The translations under genes were made by a program, and so were the position numbers. The notes under the pieces are model-generated. The model was not told the origin of the DNA. It made no database searches and saw nothing but the letters and a program-made list of their open reading frames with translations. 64,000 nucleotides of DNA from Roseovarius sp. M141 (GTDB lineage: Bacteria; Pseudomonadota; Alphaproteobacteria; Rhodobacterales; Rhodobacteraceae): assembly GCF_024355225.1 (NCBI RefSeq), contig NZ_VCNH01000008.1, forward strand, positions 744,001 through 808,000, in the 5' to 3' direction. Position 1 is the first letter of the stretch. Each line of letters begins with the position of its first letter. Shown in pieces: positions 37,216-45,623 of this stretch.

Positions 37216-38100
37216 TTAGTGCGCTCGGCAAAAGGTCAGGAGGATCCCGCCCAGCCGATCGACTTCTGTCAAAACGAGTGTATCGCCAATCTGGTGATGG
37301 GTGAAATCCCCTGTCGCAAGATAGGATTTCAGCAACGCCATATCGCGCGTCTTGATGTCCAGCGACACGACCGACGGCGCACCATCCGGCGCCAGCCCCT
37401 CGGGCACGGGGCCGAACAACGCAGCAGCGCCCGCGCGATCCGTCACGCGCCACAGCCCACTGCCCGTATCGACGGCAAAGCCCCGATCGGTGTCATATAC
37501 CGCGTCCGCGCCATGCAGCACCGCCAGCCAGTCGCGCACGCCGGGCTGATCGCGCCTTGCGGCAAGAATGGTGGCCGAGGCAAATCCCATCGCGCCGTTC
37601 GGGTGGTCCATCCATTCGGGAAATTCGATCAGATCGCGGCGGTGTTGCTGGCAGGCGAGTATCCCCAACCGCTCCAGCCCCGGCCGTGTGAAGATCTGCA
37701 ATGTCGTCGCCGTGCGATCCGGCGTGCCATCGGCGCGCACCACGTCGCGGCCGAAGTCGATACGGCCCTCGCAATGAGCCCCGCGCGCGATCAGCGCAGC
37801 GGCATCGCGATCCGTGTCCTCGCTGCACAGCGCGGTTAACGGCACGCCCTCGCGCTGGGCCAGATGCGTCTGAACATGACGGCCAAAGCGGAAATTTCCG
37901 GCCGGGTAACCGTCCAGCAGGGAGGCATCGCCGATGCCGACCAGTTCCAGCAACTGACGCCGGAAAATCACCAGCGCGGTCGAGGTGCCCCACGGGTGCA
38001 TTCCGGGTGGTTTCATCGCGAAACCCAGCGATTGATAGGTGGCGCGCGCAGCGTCCAGATCGCGCACGCAGACCAGCGGATGATCAAGCCCCAGTGTCAT
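37216..38100 (-). CDS. VOC/glyoxalase-like domain protein
   Basis: 294 residues starting with GLDHPLVCVRDLDAARATYQSLGF, the typical first VOC module (metal His near residue 6). A second, less regular module covers about residues 150-290. The ATG at 38100 has a strong GGAGGGG site; the open frame runs back to 38280 without family character. It resembles the one-chain glyoxalase-like proteins (PF13468 type) of unknown reaction and precedes the M20 amidohydrolase by 15 bp. Confidence 0.82.
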   Translation of the reverse strand: MTLGLDHPLVCVRDLDAARATYQSLGFAMKPPGMHPWGTSTALVIFRRQLLELVGIGDASLLDGYPAGNFRFGRHVQTHLAQREGVPLTALCSEDTDRDAAALIARGAHCEGRIDFGRDVVRADGTPDRTATTLQIFTRPGLERLGILACQQHRRDLIEFPEWMDHPNGAMGFASATILAARRDQPGVRDWLAVLHGADAVYDTDRGFAVDTGSGLWRVTDRAGAAALFGPVPEGLAPDGAPSVVSLDIKTRDMALLKSYLATGDFTHHQIGDTLVLTEVDRLGGILLTFCRAH

Positions 38101-38340
38101 TACCGCCCCTCCGGTGCAGGGCGCAGGAAGGCTAGCAGTTCGGCAGAAAGCGCCGCGCGAAGGTGGCGTGGAAAGGGCGAGGCGGTCATGCAGCGTATCC
38201 TCGTGGCGGGAGGTCCGGCGTCCCTGCGCGACTTCAACGAAGCGTTCAACCGCTTGGCCGCCGGTGACACGATCCACCATATCACGAAGTCGACCAGAGC
38301 AAAATTTGGCCCGGCCCCAGATGGCGCCGGGCAGGCCGGA

Positions 38341-38946
38341 TCAATCGACCCCGGCGGGGTTTTCCACATCGCGCCCCATGGCGGCCAGATCAGCATAGCG
38401 ATCCCCGATCCGGTGATGCGGCCGCCCGCCCATCGCCGCGCCCAAGGCGACGACCAGCTCGTCCACCGCCGGGGCGTCGGGGATCGAGAATTGCACCGTC
38501 AGGTAATGGGACCGCCGCCCGGTGTCATGCTTGTCCATCAGCGGGATCTGGATCTGCGTGTTCGCCGGGCCGCGCGTGTTGGTGAAGCCCAGATAGCTTT
38601 TGGCGCCCACGGCCTCGCGGTAGAAATTGCCGAATTGCAGGGTGTGGATCAGCGCCGAGGCATGCTCCAGCTCGCAATTCGTGCCGGCAAGGCACGCCTT
38701 GCCATAGGCCTCGATCGCATCCCCGGACCCGGCCAACGCGATCAGGCGGTCCGTCAGCATCCGGCCCAGCGGCGGTGCCATGCGGCGGATTTCGGGGGCC
38801 AGATCCTCGACATAGCCTTGGCCGGCCCATGGGTTCGCCACCACGGCGGCGACGCCGATCATGCGCAGCGGCGGATCGGCGGGGCGCTGCCCCTCGCGAT
38901 GGATGGTTTCGTCGAATGTCACGACTTTGCGAAGCTCTGCAAGCAT
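38341..38946 (-). CDS. AA_synth-family protein ('amino acid synthesis', PF06684 type)
   Basis: 201 residues. The pattern RKVVTFDETIHREG at the N-terminus, VAAVVANPWAGQGYVEDL near 35, AYGKACLAGTNCELEHASAL near 80 and GGRPHHRIGDR near the C-terminus matches the AA_synth family, whose biochemical role is not established. It lies between the flavin reductase gene (15 bp) and a 240-bp gap, so it is probably the last gene of the hydrolase / flavin reductase operon. Members often occur beside LLM monooxygenases, as here. Confidence 0.8.
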   Translation of the reverse strand: MLAELRKVVTFDETIHREGQRPADPPLRMIGVAAVVANPWAGQGYVEDLAPEIRRMAPPLGRMLTDRLIALAGSGDAIEAYGKACLAGTNCELEHASALIHTLQFGNFYREAVGAKSYLGFTNTRGPANTQIQIPLMDKHDTGRRSHYLTVQFSIPDAPAVDELVVALGAAMGGRPHHRIGDRYADLAAMGRDVENPAGVD

Positions 38947-38961
38947 GGGGTTTTCCTGTCC

Positions 38962-39885
38962 TCAGTTGGTAAAAGCGGGCCCGGCGGCGATCCTGTGGAC
39001 CGTCCCGGCAATCTGGTCGCCTTGGTAGATGCCAAAGCTGCCATGGCGGAATTCGTCGCGATAGCGCGTCAGCATGCTGCGCTCGGTCGGCGATGTGACG
39101 GCGTCCCATGCAATGTCGTCCAGCGCATGAAACCGCATGCCGGCGGGCGGCGCGCCCGATACGCTGCCGTGATAGTAGATCGATTGCCGCCCGGTCTGGT
39201 TATCGTGAAACACGGCGTAAAGATGCCCCAGCGCGGGGGTCAGTCCCGCGCGCGTCAACCCTGCGATCAGGTCGCTCAGGCTGTCGGCCTTGGGGATGCT
39301 GAGCGCGCCGTCCGGCGCCGTATTCAGCAGCACCTTGCCGTCCTGGGCCATGACAGCGCCGATGGCGACATTGCCCGCCTCGGCAGCGGCCCGCACCAGC
39401 GTATCCTCAAGCCCGATTGAAAAATAGCCGCCGCGAAAATAGCCCAAAGGCTGCCTTTGCGCCGCCTCGAACGATATCACGCGCCCGATCAGCACCAGAT
39501 GATCGCCCGCATCGACCAAGTTATGCCGCGCGCAGGCAAAGCTGGACAGCACACCGTCCAGCAGCGGCACGTCCTGCGGGCCGGCATGCCATGCGGATTG
39601 GTCAAACTTGTCCGCCGCGCGCGAGGCAAACAGGCCCGACACCGCCTTTTGATCCTCGGCCAGGATGTTCACGGCAAAATGGTCTGCTGCGGCAAAGATA
39701 TCGCAGCTAAGCGCCGTTTTCGCGATGCAGACCAGCAACAGGGGCGGGTCCAGCGATACCGACGCAAAGGAATTGGCCGTAAAACCGCGCGGCGTGCCAT
39801 CGGCCTGCCGGGTGGTGACGACTGTCACGCCGGTGGCAAAGCTGCCGAACGCGTCGCGCAGGGCGCGCTTGTCCTCGTCTGTCAT
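38962..39885 (-). CDS. flavin reductase-domain protein with C-terminal extension
   Basis: 307 residues. The first 165 are a flavin reductase-like FMN domain (FGSFATGVTVVTT, GFTANSFASVSLDPPLLLVC, and FAVNILAEDQ). The remaining 140 (from about GNVAIGAVMAQDGKVLLNT) form a separate domain that I cannot name. Flavin reductases of this type supply FMNH2 to two-component monooxygenases, and an LLM monooxygenase lies across the divergent promoter at 42436. The ATG overlaps the stop of the alpha/beta hydrolase gene. Confidence 0.85.
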   Translation of the reverse strand: MTDEDKRALRDAFGSFATGVTVVTTRQADGTPRGFTANSFASVSLDPPLLLVCIAKTALSCDIFAAADHFAVNILAEDQKAVSGLFASRAADKFDQSAWHAGPQDVPLLDGVLSSFACARHNLVDAGDHLVLIGRVISFEAAQRQPLGYFRGGYFSIGLEDTLVRAAAEAGNVAIGAVMAQDGKVLLNTAPDGALSIPKADSLSDLIAGLTRAGLTPALGHLYAVFHDNQTGRQSIYYHGSVSGAPPAGMRFHALDDIAWDAVTSPTERSMLTRYRDEFRHGSFGIYQGDQIAGTVHRIAAGPAFTN

Positions 39886-40701
39886 GTCTGGTCCCCCGGG
39901 TTCGGCTGTGTCACGCGGTCCAGAAACCGGCGCAGCGGGATGTTCACCGCGCCCGGATCCTCGGCCAGCGCCATGTGGCGCAGATTTTGCAGAATGTGCA
40001 GCTCGGCCCCGTCAATCTCGGACGCGATGGCGCGGGCCATTTGCGGGCCGTTGCCGAAATCCTCGTCCCCGGTAAGGACAAACGCGGGGCAGGCGATGGG
40101 TGGATCGGGCTGGACGATGTCGTCAATCCCAGTCGCAAAAACGCTATAGATCGTGTGATAGACGCTGATGTCATTGGCCATGACCCAGCCGCGCACCAGA
40201 TCCATCACCGCTGGATGATCCGCTCGAAAGCTATCCGTGAACCAGCGCTCCAGCGCGTCCTCGACCGTGGCGGCGGGGCCGTTGGTGCGCGCCTGCGCGA
40301 CACGCTGCAGAATGGCGGCCTGCGCGTCCGGCGCGCGCCTGTGCGGCGAATTCAGGATACCCAGCGCAGCGATCCGGCCCGGCATGGTCTGTGCTGCGTG
40401 CCGCGCGATCATCCCGCCCAGCGAAAAACCGACCAAGGCCCCGCTGCGCAGACCGGCGTGATCCATCACCCCCTGTATTTGCGCTGAAAACAGCGCCAGC
40501 GATGGCGGGCCGGGCGGCACCGGCGACTGGCCGTGCCCGTAAAGGTCATAGGCCAGCACGCGGTAGCGATCCGTCAGTGCGGGCTGCGTCCACTGCCAGC
40601 AGGCCCGGTTCAGCCCCAGCCCGTGGATCAGGATAACCGCTGGCGCATCAGACGGCCCGGCCTGTTCATAGGCGGTGCCGTCAGTGGCGAAAAACCGTCA
40701 T
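39882..40701 (-). CDS. alpha/beta hydrolase (RutD-like), apparent frameshift at the 5' end
   Basis: About 271 residues if read through a shift. The hydrolase frame is open from 40697 to the stop at 39882 and contains the oxyanion loop ILIHGLGLNR, the nucleophile elbow GFSLGGM, the acid in LTGDEDF and the final His in LRHMAL. The only well-placed start is ATG 40701, with GAGGGG upstream, but from there translation hits TGA after six codons. Removing or adding one base in the first three codons restores the frame. The first in-frame start otherwise is GTG 40559, which would delete the oxyanion loop. It is either a frameshifted gene or a sequence error. Confidence 0.75.
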
Positions 40702-40833
40702 TCAGCGCCCCTCGTCGGCGGCGATGATTGCGTCCTGATGTCATCTGCCATCTTCAATGCCTTCTGATCCCCGGACACCTGCGGCGTCCTCTTGCGGTTA
40801 CCTTAAACGTGGATCGCGGTGCCATTCTGCGTA

Positions 40834-40859
40834 TTTTTCGACATTGGATGGCGAAAAAA
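40834..40859. promoter_or_regulatory. inverted repeat in the divergent promoter region
   Basis: TTTTTCG (40834-40840) and CGAAAAA (40852-40858) are separated by 11 bases in the 222-bp region between the divergent hydrolase and aldehyde dehydrogenase genes. It could be an operator for the LysR or GlxA-type regulator nearby. This is a pattern only. Confidence 0.3.
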
Positions 40860-40923
40860 CACGGTCGCGGCGGGCGGAACGGTAAATAGTGGTCACCGCA
40901 CTACAGGATATGAGGCGACGGCA

Positions 40924-42408
40924 ATGACAGATGTTCAGACCTACCAAATGCTGATTGACGGTGACTGGGTAGAGGCGTCGAATGGCGGCACTTTCGACAG
41001 CGTCAATCCGGCGACCGGCGCCGTCTGGGCACGCTTCGCCGAGGCGACCGAGGAAGACGTGGACCGCGCCGTGCGCGCCGCCCACCGCGCCGGGGTCGGG
41101 GGGGAATGGGCGCGCATGACCGCGTCCCAGCGGGGCAAATGCCTGCGCCGTCTGGGCGATCTGCTGGCGGATCAATCCGAGGCGCTGGGGTGCACGGAAA
41201 CCATCGACACCGGCAAGATGCTGACCGAAACGCGCTGGCAGGCAAGCTATATCGCCGAGTTCCTGCACTTTTACGCCGGCTGCGCCGACAAGATCGCGGG
41301 CGACACCCTGCCCATCGACAAGCCCGACATGTTCGTCTTTACCCGGCGCGAGCCGCTGGGCGTGATCGCCGCCGTGGTGCCGTGGAACAGCCAGCTGTTC
41401 CTGACCGCGGTCAAGATCGGCCCGGCGCTGGCGGCCGGCAATACTGTGGTGCTGAAGACCTCCGAACACGCGCCGGCCGCCATTCTGGAATTTGGCAGGC
41501 TGTTCGCCGAGGCCGGGTTTCCCCCCGGCGTGGTCAACATTGTCACCGGCCATGGCGAACCGTGCGGCCGCGCGCTGACGGCGCATCCGCTGGTGGCGCG
41601 CATTTCCTTTACCGGCGGGCCGGGCGCGGCGCGCCATGTGCTGGAAAATTCCAAGTCGAATTTTGCCGAAGTGTCGCTGGAGCTGGGCGGCAAATCGCCC
41701 TTTATCGTGTTCGACGATGCCGATCTGGACAGCGCGGTGAATGCCTCCATCGCCGGTATCTTTGGCGCGACGGGTCAAAGCTGCGTGGCGGGATCGCGGT
41801 TGTATCTGCACGAAGATATCGCGGACGCGTTTCTGGCGCAGATGATCGCGCAGGCCCGCGCCATCCGCATCGGTGATCCGCTGGACGAGACGACGCAGAT
41901 GGGCCCGCTGTGCACCCAGGGGCAGCTGAACCATATCGAGGCTGAAATCGCCCATGCCATCACCGAAGGGGGCACGGTCCTGACAGGTGGCGCCCGTCCC
42001 GAGGGGATGGACCGGGGCCTCTATTTCCAGCCCACAATCATCGACTGCCCCCGCCAGGACCTGCGTATCGTCGATACCGAGCTGTTCGGCCCGGTCCTGT
42101 GCATCCAGCGGTTCCGCACCGAGGACGAGGCCATCGCGCTGGCCAATGACACGCAGCATGGGCTGGCCGCCGGGATCTTTACCCGCAATGGCGCGCGGTC
42201 CCTGCGCGTTGCGAATGCCGTGCGCGCCGGGATCGTCTGGGTGAACACCTATCGCGCGATATCGCCCATCGCCGAATTCGGCGGGGTCAAGGGATCGGGC
42301 CACGGCCGCGAAAGCGGGTTTCAGGCGATGTACGATTACACCCGCCCCAAGACGGTGTGGATCAACACTTCGGACGAACCGATGGCCAACCCTTTTGTGA
42401 TGCGCTGA
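40924..42408 (+). CDS. NAD(P)-dependent aldehyde dehydrogenase
   Basis: 494 residues. VVPWNSQLFL is near 150, the general-base Glu is in LELGGKSPFIVF near 255, and the catalytic Cys is in GATGQSCVAGSR near 287. The ATG at 40924 gives the usual N-terminus (YQMLIDGDWVEASNGGTFD); the open frame to 40819 has no family residues. It is paired with the LLM monooxygenase 27 bp downstream, and may oxidise an aldehyde released after ring or chain cleavage. Confidence 0.92.
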   Translation: MTDVQTYQMLIDGDWVEASNGGTFDSVNPATGAVWARFAEATEEDVDRAVRAAHRAGVGGEWARMTASQRGKCLRRLGDLLADQSEALGCTETIDTGKMLTETRWQASYIAEFLHFYAGCADKIAGDTLPIDKPDMFVFTRREPLGVIAAVVPWNSQLFLTAVKIGPALAAGNTVVLKTSEHAPAAILEFGRLFAEAGFPPGVVNIVTGHGEPCGRALTAHPLVARISFTGGPGAARHVLENSKSNFAEVSLELGGKSPFIVFDDADLDSAVNASIAGIFGATGQSCVAGSRLYLHEDIADAFLAQMIAQARAIRIGDPLDETTQMGPLCTQGQLNHIEAEIAHAITEGGTVLTGGARPEGMDRGLYFQPTIIDCPRQDLRIVDTELFGPVLCIQRFRTEDEAIALANDTQHGLAAGIFTRNGARSLRVANAVRAGIVWVNTYRAISPIAEFGGVKGSGHGRESGFQAMYDYTRPKTVWINTSDEPMANPFVMR

Positions 42409-42435
42409 ACCAACCAGAACCAGGAGTCTACCCAC

Positions 42436-43470
42436 ATGAAATTTCACCTTGCGATCAATCTGGAGCGTCTGGATAACAGTCTCGATATGAATGATGTCGC
42501 GCGCCACACCATCGAGATGGTGCAGATGGCCGAGGAGGGCGGCTTTGACATTGTCTGGTCGGCCGAACATCACGCGCTGGAGATGACCATCGCGCCGAAC
42601 CCGCTGCAGCTGCTGACATGGTGGGCGGGCGAAACCGACCGGATCCGGCTGGGCACTGCGGTGGCCACGGCGGCCTATTGGCACCCGATCAATCTGGCTG
42701 GTGAGGCCGCGTTGCTGGATCTGCTCAGCGGCGGGCGTCTGGAATTCGGCATCGGATCGGGCGCCTATCAGCGCGAGTTTGACCGGATGAAGCCGGGGCT
42801 GAAGCAATCGGATGCCTACCGCTACATGCAGGAAATGCTGCCTGCCGTGCGTGCGCTGTGGCAGGGCGATTATGCCCATGACGGCGAATACTGGCAGTTC
42901 CCGACCTCGACATCTGTGCCCAAGCCCGTGCAGGATGACGTGCCGGTCTGGGTCGCAGCCAGATCGCCGATCACCTACGATTACGCGGTGCGCAACAAAT
43001 GCCACATCAACTGCTGGCCCCTGACGCGCCCCTTTGCCGAGGCCGAGCTGTACAAGGCGCAGCTGGACGAGGCGATCGCCAAGGCCGATAACGGCTGGAC
43101 CCCGCGCTTTGCGCTGATGCGGCACGCCTGTGTCTATGACGATGCGCAGGGCCGCGAGGCGGCGCTGAACGCCATCCGGACGCTGATGGGCCAGTTCGAA
43201 AACCTGTTTCGCAACGCCGGCGATGTCGTCAACGGCTTTCCCAAGCAGATCCCGCTGGATCAGCTGGCGGGCCGCGAGCAATACGATCCGGCCATGCTGG
43301 AGGAAAACCTGATGTTCGGATCCCCCGATGAGTGCATCGCCAAGCTGAAACGCTACGAGGCGCTGGGTGTGAATGAATTCATCTACTACGCGTCGATGGG
43401 ACTGGGCCACGAGGCGCAGAAACGGTCGCTGAGAATGTTCTGCGACGAGGTGGCGCCGGCGCTGCGCTAG
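42436..43470 (+). CDS. LLM-class flavin-dependent monooxygenase
   Basis: 344-residue bacterial luciferase-like protein. The N-terminal MKFHLAINLERLDNS, the strand EEGGFDIVWSAEHHALEM, RIRLGTAVATAAYWHPI and the insertion GGRLEFGIGSGAYQREFDR are typical. Such enzymes use FMNH2 and O2, supplied by a reductase such as the one encoded at 38962, to oxygenate small molecules. The RutA branch opens uracil. The closing part EECIAKLKRYEALGVNEF fits the barrel's last strands. It is convergent with the GlxA-type regulator. Confidence 0.9.
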   Translation: MKFHLAINLERLDNSLDMNDVARHTIEMVQMAEEGGFDIVWSAEHHALEMTIAPNPLQLLTWWAGETDRIRLGTAVATAAYWHPINLAGEAALLDLLSGGRLEFGIGSGAYQREFDRMKPGLKQSDAYRYMQEMLPAVRALWQGDYAHDGEYWQFPTSTSVPKPVQDDVPVWVAARSPITYDYAVRNKCHINCWPLTRPFAEAELYKAQLDEAIAKADNGWTPRFALMRHACVYDDAQGREAALNAIRTLMGQFENLFRNAGDVVNGFPKQIPLDQLAGREQYDPAMLEENLMFGSPDECIAKLKRYEALGVNEFIYYASMGLGHEAQKRSLRMFCDEVAPALR

Positions 43471-43489
43471 ATTGCCGGGCAGCGCGCAG

Positions 43490-44554
43490 TCAACTGCCTT
43501 TCTGCCGGTTCTTCTTTTGCAGGTCTGACAGGAATTCCGACAGGGTGCCGGGCCATGTCGGGGTTGCCTGATCCCTGGGCCAGCCCTCGCGATAGTCCGA
43601 GGGTCGGCGGCCAAAGCATTTGCGGAACGCAAAGGCGAAATGCGACAGGGTGTTGAAGCCTGACGCGGTCGCCACGTCGCGCACGCTGAGCGGGGTCGAG
43701 ATCAGCAGCACGCGTGCGTGCTGCAATCGCAGCAACAGGCCGAACTGCACGACCGAGCAGCCGATATGCGTCTTGAACTTGCGCTCCAGCTGGCGCTGCG
43801 ACAGGCCCAGCGTCCGGGCGATGTCCGGCACGCTGGGCGGTTCGGTCATGCTGCGCTCGATCAGCTCGATGGTGCGGCGCACGACGGGCGCCATGGCATC
43901 GGTGCTGCGACCCGCCAGATGGCGTTGCGGTGCGCTATCGGCGCGGATCGGATGATGCATCATCTGATCGGCCACCTCGCCTGCCAGACCGGCGCCGTGC
44001 GATTCCTCGATCAGGCGCAGCATCAGATCGACGCCCGCCAGACCGCCCGCGCAGGTCAGCACGCGTTGATCCATGGTGTACAGTTGCTCGACCACGTCGG
44101 TATCTGGAAAGCGTTCCTCAAAACCCGACAGCCACGACCAATGCGTTGTGGCGGTTCGCCCCTGCAACAGCCCCGCGCGCGCGACGATATAGCACCCCAG
44201 TTCGACCGCGCAGATGCGCGCGCCCAGCCGCGCGCGCTTGCGCAGCCAGCCAATCAGCGCGCGGTTGTCGTAATGCTCGGCCCCCCAACTGCCGAGAACG
44301 CAGATCAGATCACCGGTCGCAATGCTGCCTGTATCCGCGTTGGTCGTGACCGCCATGCCGTTGCTGGCGGTGATACGGGGGCCGTCAAACGACGCGACCT
44401 CCCAGGAATAGGCGCGCGCAGGCAGCAGGTAATTGGCGATGCGCATGGCTTCGATCATGGTGATCAGCGTGGTCAGGTTGAACCTGGGCACGATGACGAA
44501 AATGACATGGCCCTGCGCGTTCGGCGCCGCCTCGCCCCCTGGATCCAGCTGCAT
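43490..44554 (-). CDS. GlxA-type transcriptional regulator (DJ-1/PfpI + AraC HTH)
   Basis: 354 residues. The N-terminal half (about 15-200) is a class I glutamine amidotransferase-like / PfpI domain with AVELGCYIVARAGLL around the position of the usual nucleophile Cys. The C-terminal 110 residues are an AraC HTH with ARTLGLSQRQLERKFKTHIG and ATASGFNTLSHFAFAFRKCFG. The GAGGGGG site precedes ATG 44554. Related regulators sense amines or amino-acid derivatives. It probably controls the adjacent monooxygenase cluster. Confidence 0.9.
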   Translation of the reverse strand: MQLDPGGEAAPNAQGHVIFVIVPRFNLTTLITMIEAMRIANYLLPARAYSWEVASFDGPRITASNGMAVTTNADTGSIATGDLICVLGSWGAEHYDNRALIGWLRKRARLGARICAVELGCYIVARAGLLQGRTATTHWSWLSGFEERFPDTDVVEQLYTMDQRVLTCAGGLAGVDLMLRLIEESHGAGLAGEVADQMMHHPIRADSAPQRHLAGRSTDAMAPVVRRTIELIERSMTEPPSVPDIARTLGLSQRQLERKFKTHIGCSVVQFGLLLRLQHARVLLISTPLSVRDVATASGFNTLSHFAFAFRKCFGRRPSDYREGWPRDQATPTWPGTLSEFLSDLQKKNRQKGS

Positions 44555-44942
44555 ATGGCCCCCTCGTCACCCGCCTGTCCTGTGCTATTAGCGGTAATTC
44601 GACGTGGGATCTGTCGAGAAATCGACAGCTTTGCGGGTGGAGCCGTCAAAAATGTAAGCAGCTGTGCCCACCTTCCTGATGACAGCTGCCCGTTCCCAAA
44701 TTTTGAACGGGGCGGCGTGGTCGGATATATAGAGCACCATATTGAGGATATTGCCCCCAAAAAAAACACCGTGAAAACGGTGCGGAGGGATGTAAGCAGA
44801 ATAGTGAAAACGAGCCTGATGCGTCCGCTCATTCACAAGGTGGCTCTGCCGGACAGCTTGATCGCCGGAAACGCGACCGCAACGAGGGCCGTCACAGCGG
44901 CTTTAACAGCCTTGATCAAAGGCGCATTGCGCGACATCCAAG
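44555..44942. other. gene-free left shoulder of the island
   Basis: 388 bp of lower GC between the GlxA regulator and the agmatine deiminase remnant. It holds a minus-strand terminator (44759-44782). A tiny minus-strand open frame (44833-44937, 34 residues, MSRNAPLIKAVKAAVTALVA start, one hydrophobic stretch) follows the deiminase stop directly and may be a start fragment of a lost gene. Other open frames here run through the terminator and look non-coding. Confidence 0.5.
44759..44782 (-). terminator. Rho-independent terminator downstream of the agmatine deiminase remnant
   Basis: On the minus strand CACCGT, a 4-base loop and ACGGTG are followed by eight T. It is placed 160 bp after the deiminase stop and probably ended the original deiminase transcript. 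Confidence 0.8.
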
Positions 44943-45566
44943 TCATACGGCTGGCATCTGCTGCGTGGCACAATGGATGCCGCCGCCCATCTCGCCCAGA
45001 GGGTCCACGTTCAACGTGACAATTTCGCGGCCCGGATAGTGACGCGCCAAAGCCTCACTTGCGATCTGATCGGTCTCGGAATCTCCAAACTGCGCGGCGA
45101 TGACACCGCCGTTGCAGACGTAGTCATTGACATAGGACGCCACGAAATCGATGCTCCGCACGCGTCGGCGATGGGGTTCTGGGATGACGTCTACCTCCAG
45201 CCCTTCTGCCATCAGCCGATCATGGGTGTCGAGGGCCGCTTCATGGAACGGATCATCCATGTCCGGCGCGTCAGGCAGGTTGATCAGGATGCGGCCCGGT
45301 CCGGTGAAACGCGCCAGACTGTCGATGTGGCAGTCCGTAATGTCTTCGCCCCAAACGCCGTCCGACCAGATCAAACGATCTGCCCCGTATGCCTTTAGTA
45401 GACGTGGTTCGACCTCGCCGCGCGACAAGCCGGGATTGCGGTTCTCGTTTACCCAGCTGCTTTCATGGGCAAGCAACAGACCGTGGCCGTCCTGCTCGAC
45501 CCCTCCGGCCTCACCAACCAAACCTGTCGGTAACAGCTGCAATCCAAGCCGATCCGCAACACGGCC
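44943..45566 (-). pseudogene. agmatine deiminase (peptidylarginine deiminase fold), 5'-truncated remnant
   Basis: The last ~205 residues of an agmatine deiminase, which is normally about 340-370 long. Recognisable are VGEAGGVEQDGHGLLLAHES with NENRNPG, the catalytic-region ITDCHIDSLARF near the middle and the Cys in GGGIHCATQQMP at the end. The frame upstream of the only usable starts (TTG 45542) continues for a few more family-like residues (RVADRLG) and then stops resembling the family near 45570, 50 bp from the recombinase gene. The N-terminal half is not elsewhere in the window. The gene was probably cut by insertion or deletion at the island edge. Confidence 0.8.
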
Positions 45567-45623
45567 TGTAATCTGCGAGTCGCGTCGGTTCCCTTGTGTG
45601 GCAGACCGTGGAGCACTTTCCGA

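Noticed and set aside
40798-43632. 944-residue minus-strand open frame across the aldehyde dehydrogenase and LLM genes
   Set aside because: Antisense shadow with repetitive Arg/Gln/His composition; the plus-strand genes have clear family motifs.
44473-44836. Two overlapping minus-strand open frames left of the island
   Set aside because: They run straight through a strong Rho-independent terminator and have no family-like residues; possible hydrophobic start noted only in the gap entry.
45543-45623. Possible attachment site duplicated from the tRNA-Leu 3' end
   Set aside because: I compared the last 20 bases of the tRNA with the DNA around the integrase and deiminase remnant and saw no repeat, so tRNA-Leu cannot be called the integration site from this window.
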